NCBI RefSeq assembly: GCF_003634275.1
Contig: NZ_RBWY01000001.1
Coordinates: 1,145,689 to 1,209,688 of the forward strand
Source: Orbus hercynius
GTDB taxonomy: Bacteria > Pseudomonadota > Gammaproteobacteria > Enterobacterales > Orbaceae
Reading direction: 5' to 3'
Length of the DNA stretch: 64,000 bases
Part shown: one piece after another, positions 40,662-51,111 of the stretch
How positions within the stretch are numbered: the stretch's first letter is position 1
Layout: the number at the start of each line of letters is the position of its first letter
Translations under genes and position numbers: made by a program
The notes under the pieces: generated by a model
Seen by the model: only the letters and a program-made list of their open reading frames with translations
What the model was told of the DNA's origin: nothing
Database searches by the model: none

Positions 40662-40671
40662 AGGAAAGACA

Positions 40672-41382
40672 ATGTCAAAAAATATTGATGTAAATGAAAT
40701 TGAAAAATTCTCTCAGCTTGCAAAGGAGTGGTGGGATCCAAACGGTAAATGTAAACCACTACATATAATCAATCCCCTACGGCTTGATTATATTGAACAA
40801 CACTGCGACGAGAATTTAGTTGGTAAAAATTTGCTTGATGTTGGATGTGGTGGTGGTATTTTGTCGGAAAGCTTAGCGAGGCTAAATGCAAATGTAACCG
40901 GCCTTGATTTAGCACAAGCATCACTTGAGGTGGCAAAAAAACACGCGCAGCAAAATGGTTTAAACATCAATTATATTCAATCAACAATTGAAGATTATGC
41001 CAGTCAATCGCCAATACAATATGATATTATCACGTGTATGGAACTATTAGAGCACGTCCCTGAACCAGAGTCTGTCATCCATGCCTGCGCAAAATTATTA
41101 AAACCTGGTGGAAAGTTATTTTTATCCACCATCAATCGTAATCATAAAGCTAAACTATTGCTGATTTATGGCGCTGAATATATTGCAAGATTAGTGCCAA
41201 AAGGCACACACGATTTTAATCGCTTTATCCGACCATCAGAATTAATGGATTTTGTCGAACAAGCTGGTTTACGTACTCAAGATGTAATCGGTATGGAATA
41301 TCATTTGTTGAAAAATAAATTTAAATTAGGTAACAATATCGACGTTAACTATATTTTAATGGCAACAAAAATAAGTGAATAA
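40672..41382 (+). CDS. ubiG: Ubiquinone O-methyltransferase UbiG
   Basis: Catalyses both SAM-dependent O-methylations of ubiquinone biosynthesis. The class I methyltransferase motif LLDVGCGGGILSESLA lies near residues 55-70, motif II region TCMELLEHVPEP near 120, and the KPGGKLFLSTINRN post-motif follows. The EWWDPNGKCKPLH N-terminus is typical of UbiG. An AAAGGAAAGACA site precedes the ATG. Confidence 0.96.
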   Translation: MSKNIDVNEIEKFSQLAKEWWDPNGKCKPLHIINPLRLDYIEQHCDENLVGKNLLDVGCGGGILSESLARLNANVTGLDLAQASLEVAKKHAQQNGLNINYIQSTIEDYASQSPIQYDIITCMELLEHVPEPESVIHACAKLLKPGGKLFLSTINRNHKAKLLLIYGAEYIARLVPKGTHDFNRFIRPSELMDFVEQAGLRTQDVIGMEYHLLKNKFKLGNNIDVNYILMATKISE

Positions 41383-41547
41383 ACACTTTTACTCATGTTA
41401 AATTACTTAATGTATGGTCTATTTTAGCTGTTTGATCGCACAAAAAATAACACGCGAAGAAAAACTATTATCTTGAGTTAAGCTCATGTTACAATGCATA
41501 ATTAATTTATTTATGAAAGAAGTCAATAACGTTTAGGAGTAATATCA

Positions 41548-42045
41548 ATGGCAAGTCGGGGAATAAACAAAGTTATTTTAGTCGGTAATTTAGGGCAAGA
41601 TCCTGAAGTCCGTTATTTACCTAATGGTGGCGCTGTTGCTAACATCAGTATAGCTACTTCCGAAACGTGGAAAGATAAACAAACCGGTGAGCAAAAAGAT
41701 CGAACTGAGTGGCATCGTGTCGTCATTTTTGGCAAACTTGCTGAAATTGCTGGTGAATATCTTAAAAAAGGATCGCAGGTTTATATCGAAGGACAACTAC
41801 AAACACGTAAATGGCAAGATCAATCTGGTCAAGACAAATATACAACAGAAGTTGTTGTTAATATTGGTGGCACATTACAGATTCTTGGTGGCCGCAATAA
41901 TAGCGCTGATGATGCACCACAACAAAATTGGGGGCAAAGCAGCAATAATAAATCATCTGCGCCGGCAGCACGACAAGCGCCAGCACAACAGCCACAAATG
42001 AATAATGAACCACCGATGGATTTTGATGATGATATACCGTTCTAA
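41548..42045 (+). CDS. ssb: Single-stranded DNA-binding protein
   Basis: Binds single-stranded DNA in replication, repair and recombination. The OB-fold (about 1-112) begins [25 protein letters not shown]-rich linker leads to the acidic tip MDFDDDIPF, which recruits partner proteins. At 165 aa it is normal. A TTTAGGAGTAATATCA ribosome site precedes the ATG. A degenerate LexA-like element lies upstream but is not convincing. Confidence 0.97.
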   Translation: MASRGINKVILVGNLGQDPEVRYLPNGGAVANISIATSETWKDKQTGEQKDRTEWHRVVIFGKLAEIAGEYLKKGSQVYIEGQLQTRKWQDQSGQDKYTTEVVVNIGGTLQILGGRNNSADDAPQQNWGQSSNNKSSAPAARQAPAQQPQMNNEPPMDFDDDIPF

Positions 42046-42070
42046 TGCTATTGATTCGGATTGATAAGAA

Positions 42071-42099
42071 AAAAAGCCTGTAAAAACACAGGTTTTTTT
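42071..42099 (+). terminator. Intrinsic terminator after ssb
   Basis: AAAAAGCCTGT-AAAAAC-ACAGGTTTTTTT forms a stem with one G-T pair and a seven-T tail, 25 bases after the ssb stop. The A-rich left arm may also allow action on the opposite strand. Confidence 0.85.
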
Positions 42100-42200
42100 A
42101 TGACTTATTGTTATAATTAAGCTTAAAAAACGGTTAGTTACTTTAATAATCACTCTCTGTCATAAAATGATGATGATAAAAATATAGGGCATAATAAACA

Positions 42201-42863
42201 ATGATTGAATTAATCCAAGTTGTCGGTTTTGGTTTACTAATGTTTATTCCCTTAACCAATCCATTAACAACAGTCGCACTATTATTGGGTTTGTCTGGTG
42301 ACATGACCAATGATGAGCGAAACTATCAGTCAAAAATGACTTGTATATATGTGTTTATTATCATGGTTGTTTCCTTTTATTGTGGACAAATTGTGATGAA
42401 AACATTTGGTATCTCGATTCCCGGATTGAGAATTGCAGGCGGTATGATTGTTGCGTTTATCGGCTTTCGAATGCTATTTCCACAGCAGCCTATTCATAAA
42501 ACCCCTGAAGCAGATGCCAAAAAGAAAGAACCATCAAATAATATCGCGTTTGTACCATTAGCGATGCCAAGTACCGCTGGACCTGGGACTATCGCTATGA
42601 TAATTAGCATGGCTTCGACCGTTCAAAGTGGAGGATATGATGTCTCGACTTGGGTCATTTATACGGCATCGATTTTAGTTCCCTTATTACTTTGCATGAT
42701 TTTATGGGGATTTATGCGCAGTGCCGGTAATATTATGAGATTAATTGGTAAAAGCGGTATTGAAGCAACATCACGAATAATGGGATTTTTACTGGTTTGT
42801 ATGGGTACACAATTTGTCATCAATGGTATAACGGAATTAGTTCACGCTAACCCAAGTTTATAA
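42201..42863 (+). CDS. marC: MarC-family inner-membrane protein
   Basis: A 220-residue protein with about six membrane segments. It matches E. coli MarC closely in several blocks ([55 protein letters not shown]). Despite the name, no proven role in multiple antibiotic resistance is established for the family, and the function is unknown. It stands alone, convergent with the DUF2461 gene. Confidence 0.92.
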   Translation: MIELIQVVGFGLLMFIPLTNPLTTVALLLGLSGDMTNDERNYQSKMTCIYVFIIMVVSFYCGQIVMKTFGISIPGLRIAGGMIVAFIGFRMLFPQQPIHKTPEADAKKKEPSNNIAFVPLAMPSTAGPGTIAMIISMASTVQSGGYDVSTWVIYTASILVPLLLCMILWGFMRSAGNIMRLIGKSGIEATSRIMGFLLVCMGTQFVINGITELVHANPSL

Positions 42864-42900
42864 TCACCCATTAAGTGGTTTAACAGGTAATTATAAACAG

Positions 42901-43593
42901 CTAAAGCGTTGGGATCGTTTTGATCATTTCAACGCGCATAAGATAGTCATACAGGGGAACTAGTTGCTTGAACCCTTTACGTAGTTTACCAACCAAATCT
43001 GGGCTAAAAAGATCTTCAATTTTTGTACTACTTGCCATAACCGCAAAATCTTTACGATTATACCAAGTGGCAATTTGCTCGGGCTGCTCTTTAACTAATG
43101 GCCGCTTATAACTATCACCAACAAGTTCAAATGGTTTTTTCACACAACGAATCATGTGTAAAAATTTTTCTGGATCTTGATTAATCTCACTTCTGAAAAT
43201 ATCCATTGTTTGCTTTGGCACACAATAATAGCCCAAACCATAGCGATAACTATCTGGCGCAATTTCAAAGAAGTAGACTGGTGATGCTTTCCAATCCTGG
43301 CTTGGGCGCTTAAATGTTAACCATAAACGGTTACGATATAACGATTTATTATTAGAAAAACGCGTATCTCGATTGATGCGAGCAATCGTTTTACCGATTG
43401 CTGGCCGTGTTTCAAACCACTTATCAATCTTTAACATCTCAGGACTCAGCTGTTCAACTAACATCCGAAAAGGTTTAACGAGTTCATTATCATAAATCGC
43501 CCGATTTTCAGCAAACCATTCTCGACTATTGTTAATCATAACATTGTCTAAAAAATTCAAACCTTGCTGGGAAAATCCCATAAATTGACTCAT
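42901..43593 (-). CDS. DUF2461 (TIGR02453) family protein
   Basis: A 230-residue soluble protein. The N-terminal FSQQGLNFLDNVMINNSREWF and the central IARINRDTRFSNNKSLYRNRLW segments are family signatures. DUF2461 proteins are widespread but have no established biochemical role. It follows kdsB on the same strand by 27 bases and may be carried on the same transcript. Confidence 0.85.
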   Translation of the reverse strand: MSQFMGFSQQGLNFLDNVMINNSREWFAENRAIYDNELVKPFRMLVEQLSPEMLKIDKWFETRPAIGKTIARINRDTRFSNNKSLYRNRLWLTFKRPSQDWKASPVYFFEIAPDSYRYGLGYYCVPKQTMDIFRSEINQDPEKFLHMIRCVKKPFELVGDSYKRPLVKEQPEQIATWYNRKDFAVMASSTKIEDLFSPDLVGKLRKGFKQLVPLYDYLMRVEMIKTIPTL

Positions 43594-43620
43594 AGCTAGC
43601 CTCTATTTTATCTTCAAGTA

Positions 43621-44376
43621 TTAACGATTTCGACGATAAATTTGCCTAACATTCTCTAAATCTTTTGGTGTATCAACGCCAATTGCCGGCACTTCTTTTG
43701 CCACTGCCACATGAATTCTTTCGCCATACCAAAGCACTCTAAGCTGCTCTAACATTTCAATTTGCTCAAGCTCACTTGGTTGCCAATTAACATAGTGACG
43801 AATAAAGCTAGCGCGATAGGCATATATACCGATATGACGTAAGTAAAATTTACCAATCGCATCTTTTGAAGTAGCAAATTTATCTCTATCCCAAGGAATT
43901 GTGGCACGTGAAAAATACAAAGCATAGCCTTCTTTATCCATCACAACTTTCACTGCATTTGGATTAAAGGCTTCTTCAGCACTATCAATTGGTACCGCTA
44001 ACGTTGCCATACCGGTTTTATATTGAACCAAATTATTGGCTACCTGATCAATAATAACTGGCGGAATCAATGGTTCATCGCCTTGAACATTGACAATCAC
44101 CTCATCATCAGCAAACTGACATAAGTTCACAACTTCAGCTAAACGCTCGGTACCTGAGTTATGCTTTTCGCTTGTTAATACGGCTTCACCGCCAAATGAC
44201 ACAACCACATCAAACACTTGTTGGTTGTCAGTTGCAACAATCACTCGGTTCGCCGACGATTTTTTTGCTTGCTCTAATACGCGAACAATCATAGGTTTAC
44301 CTTCTATATCAGCTAAAGGCTTACCCGGTAGACGGCTTGAAGCATAGCGAGCTGGAATTACAACAGTATAATTCAT
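43621..44376 (-). CDS. kdsB: 3-deoxy-manno-octulosonate cytidylyltransferase
   Basis: Activates Kdo with CTP to CMP-Kdo for lipopolysaccharide inner-core synthesis. The N-terminal nucleotide-binding loop [16 protein letters not shown] is intact, as are the [10 protein letters not shown] metal-site segment and the [11 protein letters not shown] region. The 251 aa are as expected. Its ATG overlaps the ycaR stop by four bases. Confidence 0.97.
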   Translation of the reverse strand: MNYTVVIPARYASSRLPGKPLADIEGKPMIVRVLEQAKKSSANRVIVATDNQQVFDVVVSFGGEAVLTSEKHNSGTERLAEVVNLCQFADDEVIVNVQGDEPLIPPVIIDQVANNLVQYKTGMATLAVPIDSAEEAFNPNAVKVVMDKEGYALYFSRATIPWDRDKFATSKDAIGKFYLRHIGIYAYRASFIRHYVNWQPSELEQIEMLEQLRVLWYGERIHVAVAKEVPAIGVDTPKDLENVRQIYRRNR

Positions 44377-44561
44377 ACTGCCTCCTCAGGTGTTAACATA
44401 TCCAGCTCAATCGCTTCGCTTTCAATTAACACAGCAATGCCATCAACAATTGAATATTCGAGTCCATCGGTCACACAGATCAATTTCTGTTTTTTCTCAT
44501 TGTAATCAAGTTTACCAAAACATTTTGGACAAGCGATTGAATCAAGCAATTTTTGTTTCAT
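44373..44561 (-). CDS. ycaR: Trm112-family small protein YcaR
   Basis: A 62-residue protein with an ACPKC cysteine pair (C10, C13) and one further cysteine at 29. The Trm112/YcaR family is linked by gene order to kdsB in proteobacteria, but its bacterial role is not settled; in eukaryotes Trm112 activates methyltransferases. It overlaps kdsB by four bases and follows lpxK by 26. The ycaQ gene that separates lpxK and ycaR in E. coli is absent. Confidence 0.9.
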   Translation of the reverse strand: MKQKLLDSIACPKCFGKLDYNEKKQKLICVTDGLEYSIVDGIAVLIESEAIELDMLTPEEAV

Positions 44562-44587
44562 AATAACGATACCTTAATCAATAATGG

Positions 44588-45562
44588 TTATTTAGCGATT
44601 TTTATTTGTAAATTTTCGATAAACTCATCGGTTAACTTAGCCTCAATTGGCAGATACCACCAATTTTCCTCAGCAAATGCCACGCATTTTACTGCATCTT
44701 TTTCGGTCATTAATAGTATTTGATCTGACCTTACCAGCACAGAAAGCTGTTCTTTTGAATACTGCTGATGATCAGCAAATCCTGTAGTATTAATAAGATC
44801 AACCTGTTGATTTTTAAGCATAGCAAAAAAGCGATTTGGATCGCCAATACCGGCTATCGCCCAGACCGATTTGAGTTCTTGTACCGACTTACGTTCGTGC
44901 GTTAAGATATTCACCGCATCATGAGGTACCAGTTGCATCGAATAAGCATTGAGATAGTGCCGTTCATTGGCACCATTTATCACGGTGAAATCAACTGTGC
45001 TCAAACGAGATACTGATTCTCGCATGGGACCTGCAGGCAAATACCAACCATTACCAAACCCACGTTTACCATCAATGACCACAATTTCAATATCGCGTTG
45101 TAACGCATAATGCTGTAATCCATCATCAGTAATAATAACATCAAGCGTATAATTATCTAAAAGCACTTGTACAGCTTGGGTACGATCGGGGGAAACAGCA
45201 AACGGAACACGTGTTCGCTGATATACCAAGACCGGCTCATCCCCAACAACGGTTGCTGGCGTATCCTTTGTGACAATGACAGGATAACGATCGCTTTTCC
45301 CCCCATATCCACGCGAAACCACCCCAACACGATATCCTCTAGCAATCAATTGCTCGACTAAATAAATTACGACAGGGGTTTTACCATTTCCCCCTGCCGA
45401 TAAATTCCCCACAACAATGACCGGAATCGGTGCTTTCCACGATTTAAATAGACCTAATTGATACAACTTTTTTCGCATAAATACAATCAAGCCATACAAT
45501 AAAGAAAACGGAACAAGCAGCCAATATAATTTATTTTCACCTGACCAAAGTTTAGCAATCAT
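44588..45562 (-). CDS. lpxK: Tetraacyldisaccharide 4'-kinase
   Basis: Phosphorylates the lipid A precursor at the 4' position on the inner membrane. The P-loop variant VGNLSAGGNGKTP lies near residues 51-63, the N-terminal membrane-associated helix is present, and the DDGLQHYAL motif follows near 145. At 324 aa it is normal length. It is 24 bases after msbA in the conserved msbA-lpxK order. Confidence 0.96.
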   Translation of the reverse strand: MIAKLWSGENKLYWLLVPFSLLYGLIVFMRKKLYQLGLFKSWKAPIPVIVVGNLSAGGNGKTPVVIYLVEQLIARGYRVGVVSRGYGGKSDRYPVIVTKDTPATVVGDEPVLVYQRTRVPFAVSPDRTQAVQVLLDNYTLDVIITDDGLQHYALQRDIEIVVIDGKRGFGNGWYLPAGPMRESVSRLSTVDFTVINGANERHYLNAYSMQLVPHDAVNILTHERKSVQELKSVWAIAGIGDPNRFFAMLKNQQVDLINTTGFADHQQYSKEQLSVLVRSDQILLMTEKDAVKCVAFAEENWWYLPIEAKLTDEFIENLQIKIAK

Positions 45563-45586
45563 TTGATTAATCTCTCTTGTACAACA

Positions 45587-47341
45587 TTAATCACTAAATT
45601 GAATTTGATGCAGCTGTGCATAAGCCCCATTTCGACCGATCAATTCTTGATGACGTCCTCGTTCAACTATCGTCCCATCACTAATAACTAAAATTTCATC
45701 CGCATTTTCAATGGTTGATAAACGATGTGCAATTACGATTGATGTTCGATCTTTCTGTAGCTCAGTTAATGCTGATTGAATCGCCCTTTCTGATTCAGTA
45801 TCCAAAGCTGAGGTTGCTTCATCTAAAATAAGAATAGGGTTATCGCGTAATAGGGCCCTTGCAATCGCCACTCGCTGACGCTGACCGCCAGATAATAATA
45901 CGCCATTTTCGCCCACAATAGTGTTAAGTCCTTGATCCATATCTTTAATAAAATCCATGGCGTAAGCATGTTCAGCGGCTTTTTCTATTTGCGCCTGGGT
46001 ATACTGCCCAGCCCTTGCGTAAGTAATATTGTTAGCAATCGTATCATGAAAGAGATGGACATTTTGTGATACCAGCCCAATCTGATTGCGTAGTGAAGCT
46101 AGGGTATACTCTTTAATGTTTTTACCATCAATTAAAATTTCTCCTTGCTCAACGTCATAAAAACGCGTTAATAAACTGGCGATAGTGGATTTCCCTGATC
46201 CAGAACGACCAACCAACGCTATTGTTTTACCCGCTGCCACTTTAAAGCTGACATTGACTAATGCTGGTGTTTCTCGCGTCGGATAAGTAAATGTGACATT
46301 TCTAAACTCTATCTCACCATCGGCTTTATCTAATACCAACGTCCCTTCGTCTTTTTCACGCGGTAAATCAAACAGTTTAAAAATAGTCTGACAAGCTGCC
46401 ATTCCTTTTTGAAATTGCGCATTCACATTCGTTAACTCTTTTAGAGGTTTCATTAGCGCAATCATGGCTGAAAACACGGCCGTAAACTCACCCGGTGTTA
46501 AATCGACAACATCATGAAAACTGGCCATTATCAAAATAAACGATAGGGCAATCGAGGCAATTAATTGAATAAATGGCGTTGATAATGCAGAGATTGATAC
46601 CATCTTCATACCTTGGCGGCGAATATGGTTACTTACTTTTTGAAAGGCATTGATTTCTGTTTCTTGGGCACCAAAAATTAACACCTCCTTATGACCTTTA
46701 AGCATCTGTTCTGCGCTTGTTGTCACCATCCCCATGCTGTTTTGTATATTTTTACTTAATATTCTAAATCGTTTAGAAATAAATCCTATTAAGATTCCAA
46801 CAATAGGGCCAATAAGTAACAAGACTAATGAAAGTTGCCAACTATTATAAAACATCACAAAAATTAAACCGGCTAAATAAATTGACTCCCTAACAACAAC
46901 GATTAATGAATTCGCCGATGAGGCAGCGACTTGTTCTGAATCATAGGTTATGCGCGATAACAATCTACCAGTAGAATTTTGATCAAAAAAGCTGACAGGT
47001 GAATAGACAAAGTGCATAAATAAATTTTGCCTAATACCCATCACGATTTTTCCAGATATCCAAGCTAAAACATAAGCTGAAACGTAATTTGAGACACCTC
47101 GAACCAGGAATAAACCCAATACGATAAATGATAAATTAAATAAAAATGACCTATCATTAGAGGCAAATCCATCATCAAGTAATGGCTGAATCAATGACAA
47201 AAGGTACGTATCAGATGCCCCATTAATCACTAAACATATAATGACGATAAATAAGTAGGATTTAAACGGTGCGATTCTTGGCCAGAGTCGTTTAAATGTG
47301 TCCCACGTTGATAAGTCTTTATCTAAAAATTGCTCACTCAC
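45587..47341 (-). CDS. msbA: Lipid A export ATP-binding/permease MsbA
   Basis: Flips core-lipid A across the inner membrane. It is a half-transporter: six membrane segments (about 25-310) are followed by an ATPase domain with Walker [10 protein letters not shown], signature LSGGQRQR and Walker [12 protein letters not shown]. The 584 aa match the family. It lies 40 bases after the broken comEC and leads into lpxK. Because msbA is essential, the upstream gene's decay must not have removed its promoter. Confidence 0.97.
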   Translation of the reverse strand: MSEQFLDKDLSTWDTFKRLWPRIAPFKSYLFIVIICLVINGASDTYLLSLIQPLLDDGFASNDRSFLFNLSFIVLGLFLVRGVSNYVSAYVLAWISGKIVMGIRQNLFMHFVYSPVSFFDQNSTGRLLSRITYDSEQVAASSANSLIVVVRESIYLAGLIFVMFYNSWQLSLVLLLIGPIVGILIGFISKRFRILSKNIQNSMGMVTTSAEQMLKGHKEVLIFGAQETEINAFQKVSNHIRRQGMKMVSISALSTPFIQLIASIALSFILIMASFHDVVDLTPGEFTAVFSAMIALMKPLKELTNVNAQFQKGMAACQTIFKLFDLPREKDEGTLVLDKADGEIEFRNVTFTYPTRETPALVNVSFKVAAGKTIALVGRSGSGKSTIASLLTRFYDVEQGEILIDGKNIKEYTLASLRNQIGLVSQNVHLFHDTIANNITYARAGQYTQAQIEKAAEHAYAMDFIKDMDQGLNTIVGENGVLLSGGQRQRVAIARALLRDNPILILDEATSALDTESERAIQSALTELQKDRTSIVIAHRLSTIENADEILVISDGTIVERGRHQELIGRNGAYAQLHQIQFSD

Positions 47342-47381
47342 GATTTAATCTCTATCTGTTATATCATTAAAAAGTTCTATT

Positions 47382-49706
47382 TTACCCGTAATTAGGCAAA
47401 GCGCCAAACCAATCATGATACCATCGTGGTTTTATTTCACCTCTCATAGAATTTACTCGCCAATCATCCGTATAAAACAACACCGAAATTTGCCCCGATA
47501 AACTCGTTAGATAGTAATTAAAATTGAGATCATGATAACGATGCAAAGCCTTTTTTGACGGCAGATTCCAAGGATTATAGCGAGATACAGAACCGAGTGA
47601 AACCTGTGGATTCACATTTGATAAGAATGCATAATATGACGATGTATTACTGCCATGGTGAGGGATCTGTAAAACTGTCGAGCGTAATGCACTTTTTTGT
47701 TTTAACACGATATATTCCTCTTGGGCTTTCTCCAAATCACCGGTTAATAACAACGAGTATTTATTATCTGATATTTTTATCACACAAGATTGGGCATTAA
47801 GGGCTGACGAGACAATGTTCTCCGGTCATAATACCGATAATGTTAAATTTTGCCAACTAAGTGATTGGCCACTTGAGCAGGGATAATCATTCATTAATTG
47901 ATTTGAAGAACTCATTAACCATGCCTTTGGATATTGCGCCTTAAGTGCCGCTAACCCCCCGATATGATCATCATGTTCGTGGCTAATAATAATACCTTCA
48001 ACAGTAAGATTATGCCATTTTAAAAAAGGAATAATTATACGTTCAGCAGCACTGCTCTCTCGCTATGTTGCCCCCGTATCATATACAATTGCTGATTGAC
48101 CTTTTCTAATAATTACCGATAAACCGTGCCCAACGTCTAACATATCAACCCGCCATTGTTCTTTTGCTGTTCTAAATATCGGCGCAAGCATGATAAGTAA
48201 TATGAGTAATACTGATGATACATAACGACGCCAAAGCATAGTATGCCAAATAATCACCCCCACCCAACCGATAAAACTCAATACATAATATGCTTTACTA
48301 ACTGAATACCAATATTGTGATAATGGTCTCAAAATCATCAATAATCCATGTAAGGACAGATCAGCAATGTAACCAAATAGAACAACAAAAACTTCAATAT
48401 GGCAAAAACTCATGATCATCATAAATAACGAAGCCGGAAAGGTAATGAATGTAATCATAGGTATCGCAATGATATTTGCAACCACGCCTCCACCACTTAT
48501 TCCATTAAATACCAATAATTGAATTGGTAAAAGTAGCAAAGTCAACAATACTTGTAATTTAAACAGTTGTCGTAAATAGCCTTGTTGATACTTTGCTGTA
48601 AATGATGAATGCCACTGCGCTATAAAAATAAGACAAATGACGGCATAACACGATAGCCAAAAGCTTTCTGATAACATCATGAGCGGATCATAAAATAATA
48701 ATAACGCAATAATGCGATTGATTATCTGCCATGGGCTTAGCACTGTTTTTTGTAACCGTAAAAAGACACAAAAACATAGGGCTACCAAAGCCCTTATTAC
48801 TGGGGGATTAAATCCAGATAACCATCCATAACACAAGGCAATGATAAAACTTGCCAATAATGGCATTGAATAATAAATCAATTTTTTCGGTAAAAATAAC
48901 TGCAAACCTCGCATCAGTTTATAGCCTAAATACGCCACGAACATAATATGCATACCCGAAATTGCTAATAAATGCGCAACGCCGGATTGAAATAATAGCG
49001 CTTTATGCTCACTAGTAAGCCTTGAGCGCTCTCCAAATGCTAAGGCGAGTAAAATATCACCATGTTTAAAAAGATTAGCATAAGGTAACATTTGGTTGAC
49101 TAAAGTTTGCCTGAAATTTATTGTCGGATTTAACAATGTTGCCTTATTGATTGTAGCAACTAGCACACGCCGATTTGCCATAGCAAAACGTTGGCTATCA
49201 AAGCTACCTTGATTAAGATAACTATGCGCAGCCTTCGTTTTAATCATTAATTGCCATTTTTCACCTGCTGAGGGAATCGGTAATTGACGACTCCATAATA
49301 ATGAAATCGCAATTGTTGACTTGAGTGGATGTTCATTAATATCATCAATCATAAAATCAATATAAGGTAATGCATGACGATTTAAAGATTCATTTTCAAC
49401 TTGTTCTGGCGAAATATTGATACTTTGCACTACACCTTTAATAACTAGCGATTGATCAATATAGTTTTCTATCGTATTTAAATAGTTTGATGCACTGCAA
49501 ATTGCCCATAAAAAACCGGCAAGGCAAGAGCCGCTAGCAATAAATATCATGTTTCTTATCAATATGTTGATAATAATAATGACGACTAAAAGTGCTAATA
49601 ACCCACAATATAAAGAGAATGACGGTAATTTAGCTAAAAACCATAACGGTAAAAAGCCAAGTGAACAAAAAAATAAGCCTAAATCATAAGATATGTTATT
49701 GTTCAA
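47382..49706 (-). pseudogene. comEC: comEC/rec2 DNA-uptake channel gene interrupted by two in-frame stop codons
   Basis: ComEC is the inner-membrane channel for natural transformation. The N-terminal OB-like domain and the competence membrane domain (HLLAISGMHIMFVAY, YGWLSGFNPPVIRALVAL) are intact from the ATG at 49706. The frame then meets TAG at 48063-48065 and TGA at 47826-47828. Between and after the stops it stays open without any frameshift, and the beta-lactamase-like domain is still readable (SHEHDDHIGG, QIPHHGSNTSS, RWYHDWFG). Both stops fall where E. coli ComEC, as I recall it, has Trp, so each is one G-to-A change from TGG. The full frame would be about 774 codons. It sits upstream of msbA, as ycaI does in E. 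coli. Confidence 0.9.
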
Positions 49707-49998
49707 GCTTATCCCTTCTTATTAATCACTCAATAATGATGATGCTAATGACATCACAAACAACATTGACGTTATACATATTAAATTGATACTTGATTCG
49801 CTATAAGGTAAAAATAGCAAATCAAGCAAAGAAAGGAACTAAGATGTTGTCAAAATGGTATTAAGATCGCACGCTAGCATGATTTTTTTACAATTTATCA
49901 TCAGTGCTCTCATAAACACATTATGTATAGCAGACGGTTAAAACTGCTATTAAATAAATGACCTTGATCTATTTATGGACTGACCATTATATGATCTT
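49707..49998. other. Non-coding gap between the Tad locus and comEC
   Basis: No gene is supported in this 292-base AT-rich stretch. It must contain the end of the Tad transcript and any promoter for comEC-msbA. A six-codon frame with a good ribosome site (AAAGGAACTAAG, ATG near 49843 on the plus strand) ends almost at once and has no recognisable identity. Confidence 0.4.
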
Positions 49999-50526
49999 TT
50001 AATAAACAAGAATTCCACGGCGATTTTTTGCGTGAGAGGCTGCATTGTGTCCCCAATAAGCTAATTTTTCTTTTCCATAAGAAACCGTGTAAAGTTGAAT
50101 CGGCGAGACCCCTTTAGCAACCAAATAATGTTTTATTGCTTGAGCCCGCCGTTCGCCTAGAGCTAGATTATACTCAACGCTACCCCGTTCATCAGCATGC
50201 CCTTCTATCATGATTCGATAGATCGGATTTGACAGTAGCACACTAGCATGCTGATCTAATATCACCTTAGCGTTTGGTTTGATATCGGATTTGTCAAAAT
50301 CAAAATACACGTTATTTGAATCATTTTTCAAAGTCTGATAAAAACCGTTTTCAGTAATATAATTAGTCGATAAAGGTAGCGCTTTTCGCTCCTGCTGATT
50401 TGCAAGAGATAAGGGTGACTTATTCTCTTTAGGGAAAATACTGTTATCAACGGCCAAAGCATGATTGATCATGATGAAAAAAGACATTAACACTACTATT
50501 TTATTGAATAAATTTATCAGCTTCAT
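49999..50526 (-). CDS. Pal-like OmpA-domain protein without lipobox (Tad-linked)
   Basis: A 175-residue exported protein. The signal peptide ends near NHALA with no cysteine at the cleavage site, so unlike Pal it should not be lipidated. A roughly 45-residue linker leads to an OmpA-like peptidoglycan-binding domain (about 72-175) that shares about 59% identical residues with the Pal domain encoded at 24705-25184, counted by eye. The GHADERGSVEYN and ALGERRA segments that bind diaminopimelate are intact. It is the last gene of the Tad run, 117 bases after tadV. A periplasmic anchor for the pilus is plausible; OmpA-domain genes at the end of tad loci are known in vibrios. Confidence 0.85.
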   Translation of the reverse strand: MKLINLFNKIVVLMSFFIMINHALAVDNSIFPKENKSPLSLANQQERKALPLSTNYITENGFYQTLKNDSNNVYFDFDKSDIKPNAKVILDQHASVLLSNPIYRIMIEGHADERGSVEYNLALGERRAQAIKHYLVAKGVSPIQLYTVSYGKEKLAYWGHNAASHAKNRRGILVY

Positions 50527-50643
50527 TTTTTTCCCTATTATGTCTTATGTTATTCTCTATTGCAGGTACCAATAGAGGTATTTCATTCGTAAAAAGTTAA
50601 AATATTGTCATTAACCATCTATCACGACGGTACAACCGTTTAA

Positions 50644-51111
50644 TTAATTAACAAACCGATTGGGGACATCAACAAACATTGTCATTGACGTCAAAATATA
50701 GCTCGCACTAATTGCAAGCCCATAAGGTAAGGTGACTTTTTTCTGTGTAATGACTTTATAAAGTATCGCAATTAACGCTAAAGGTAATCCAGCGATTGTG
50801 ATCATGATTAAAAAAAATACGACATACGGTGATGGAATAGAGAATAATAAAACAGTAATCAATTTGATATCCCCAGCCCCAATAAGTCGACAATAAAAAA
50901 TAATTATGCCAAAGAAAAGAAACACGCTTGCGACAATATAATTAAATACACCTAATCCAAATAGATGATTTAACACGACTAAGATGAAAACAGTAATCAC
51001 AACATAATTAGAAATAATTCGATAACGGATATCAGTATAACAACACAAACACAATAGTAACCAAATAGCTAATATTATAATATTATTAAATAAATTTTTA
51101 TCTATCATCAT
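50644..51111 (-). CDS. tadV: Flp prepilin peptidase TadV
   Basis: An aspartic prepilin peptidase of the A24 family, 155 residues, consisting only of the membrane peptidase domain, as is usual for TadV/CpaA. The two catalytic aspartates are in CYTDIRYR (about D25) and GAGDIKL (about D77). It cleaves Flp, TadE and TadF after a glycine. Its ATG overlaps the stop of the RCC1 gene by four bases. In most tad loci this gene is next to flp; here it is near the end. Confidence 0.92.
   Translation of the reverse strand: MMIDKNLFNNIIILAIWLLLCLCCYTDIRYRIISNYVVITVFILVVLNHLFGLGVFNYIVASVFLFFGIIIFYCRLIGAGDIKLITVLLFSIPSPYVVFFLIMITIAGLPLALIAILYKVITQKKVTLPYGLAISASYILTSMTMFVDVPNRFVN

Noticed and set aside
41428..41443. 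LexA-like element CTGT-N8-ACAA upstream of ssb
   Set aside because: One of the most conserved positions (final G of CAG) is missing and the flanks are poor; too weak to call an SOS box without a genome-specific matrix.
47382..49706. Stop codons in comEC as a sign of reassigned genetic code
   Set aside because: TAG and TGA end other genes here normally (for example psd with TAG, ybgC with TGA overlapping tolQ), and TGG is used for Trp throughout.
49840..49870. Six-codon frame with a strong ribosome site in the gap before comEC
   Set aside because: Too short, no recognisable leader-peptide composition and no attenuator behind it; likely chance.
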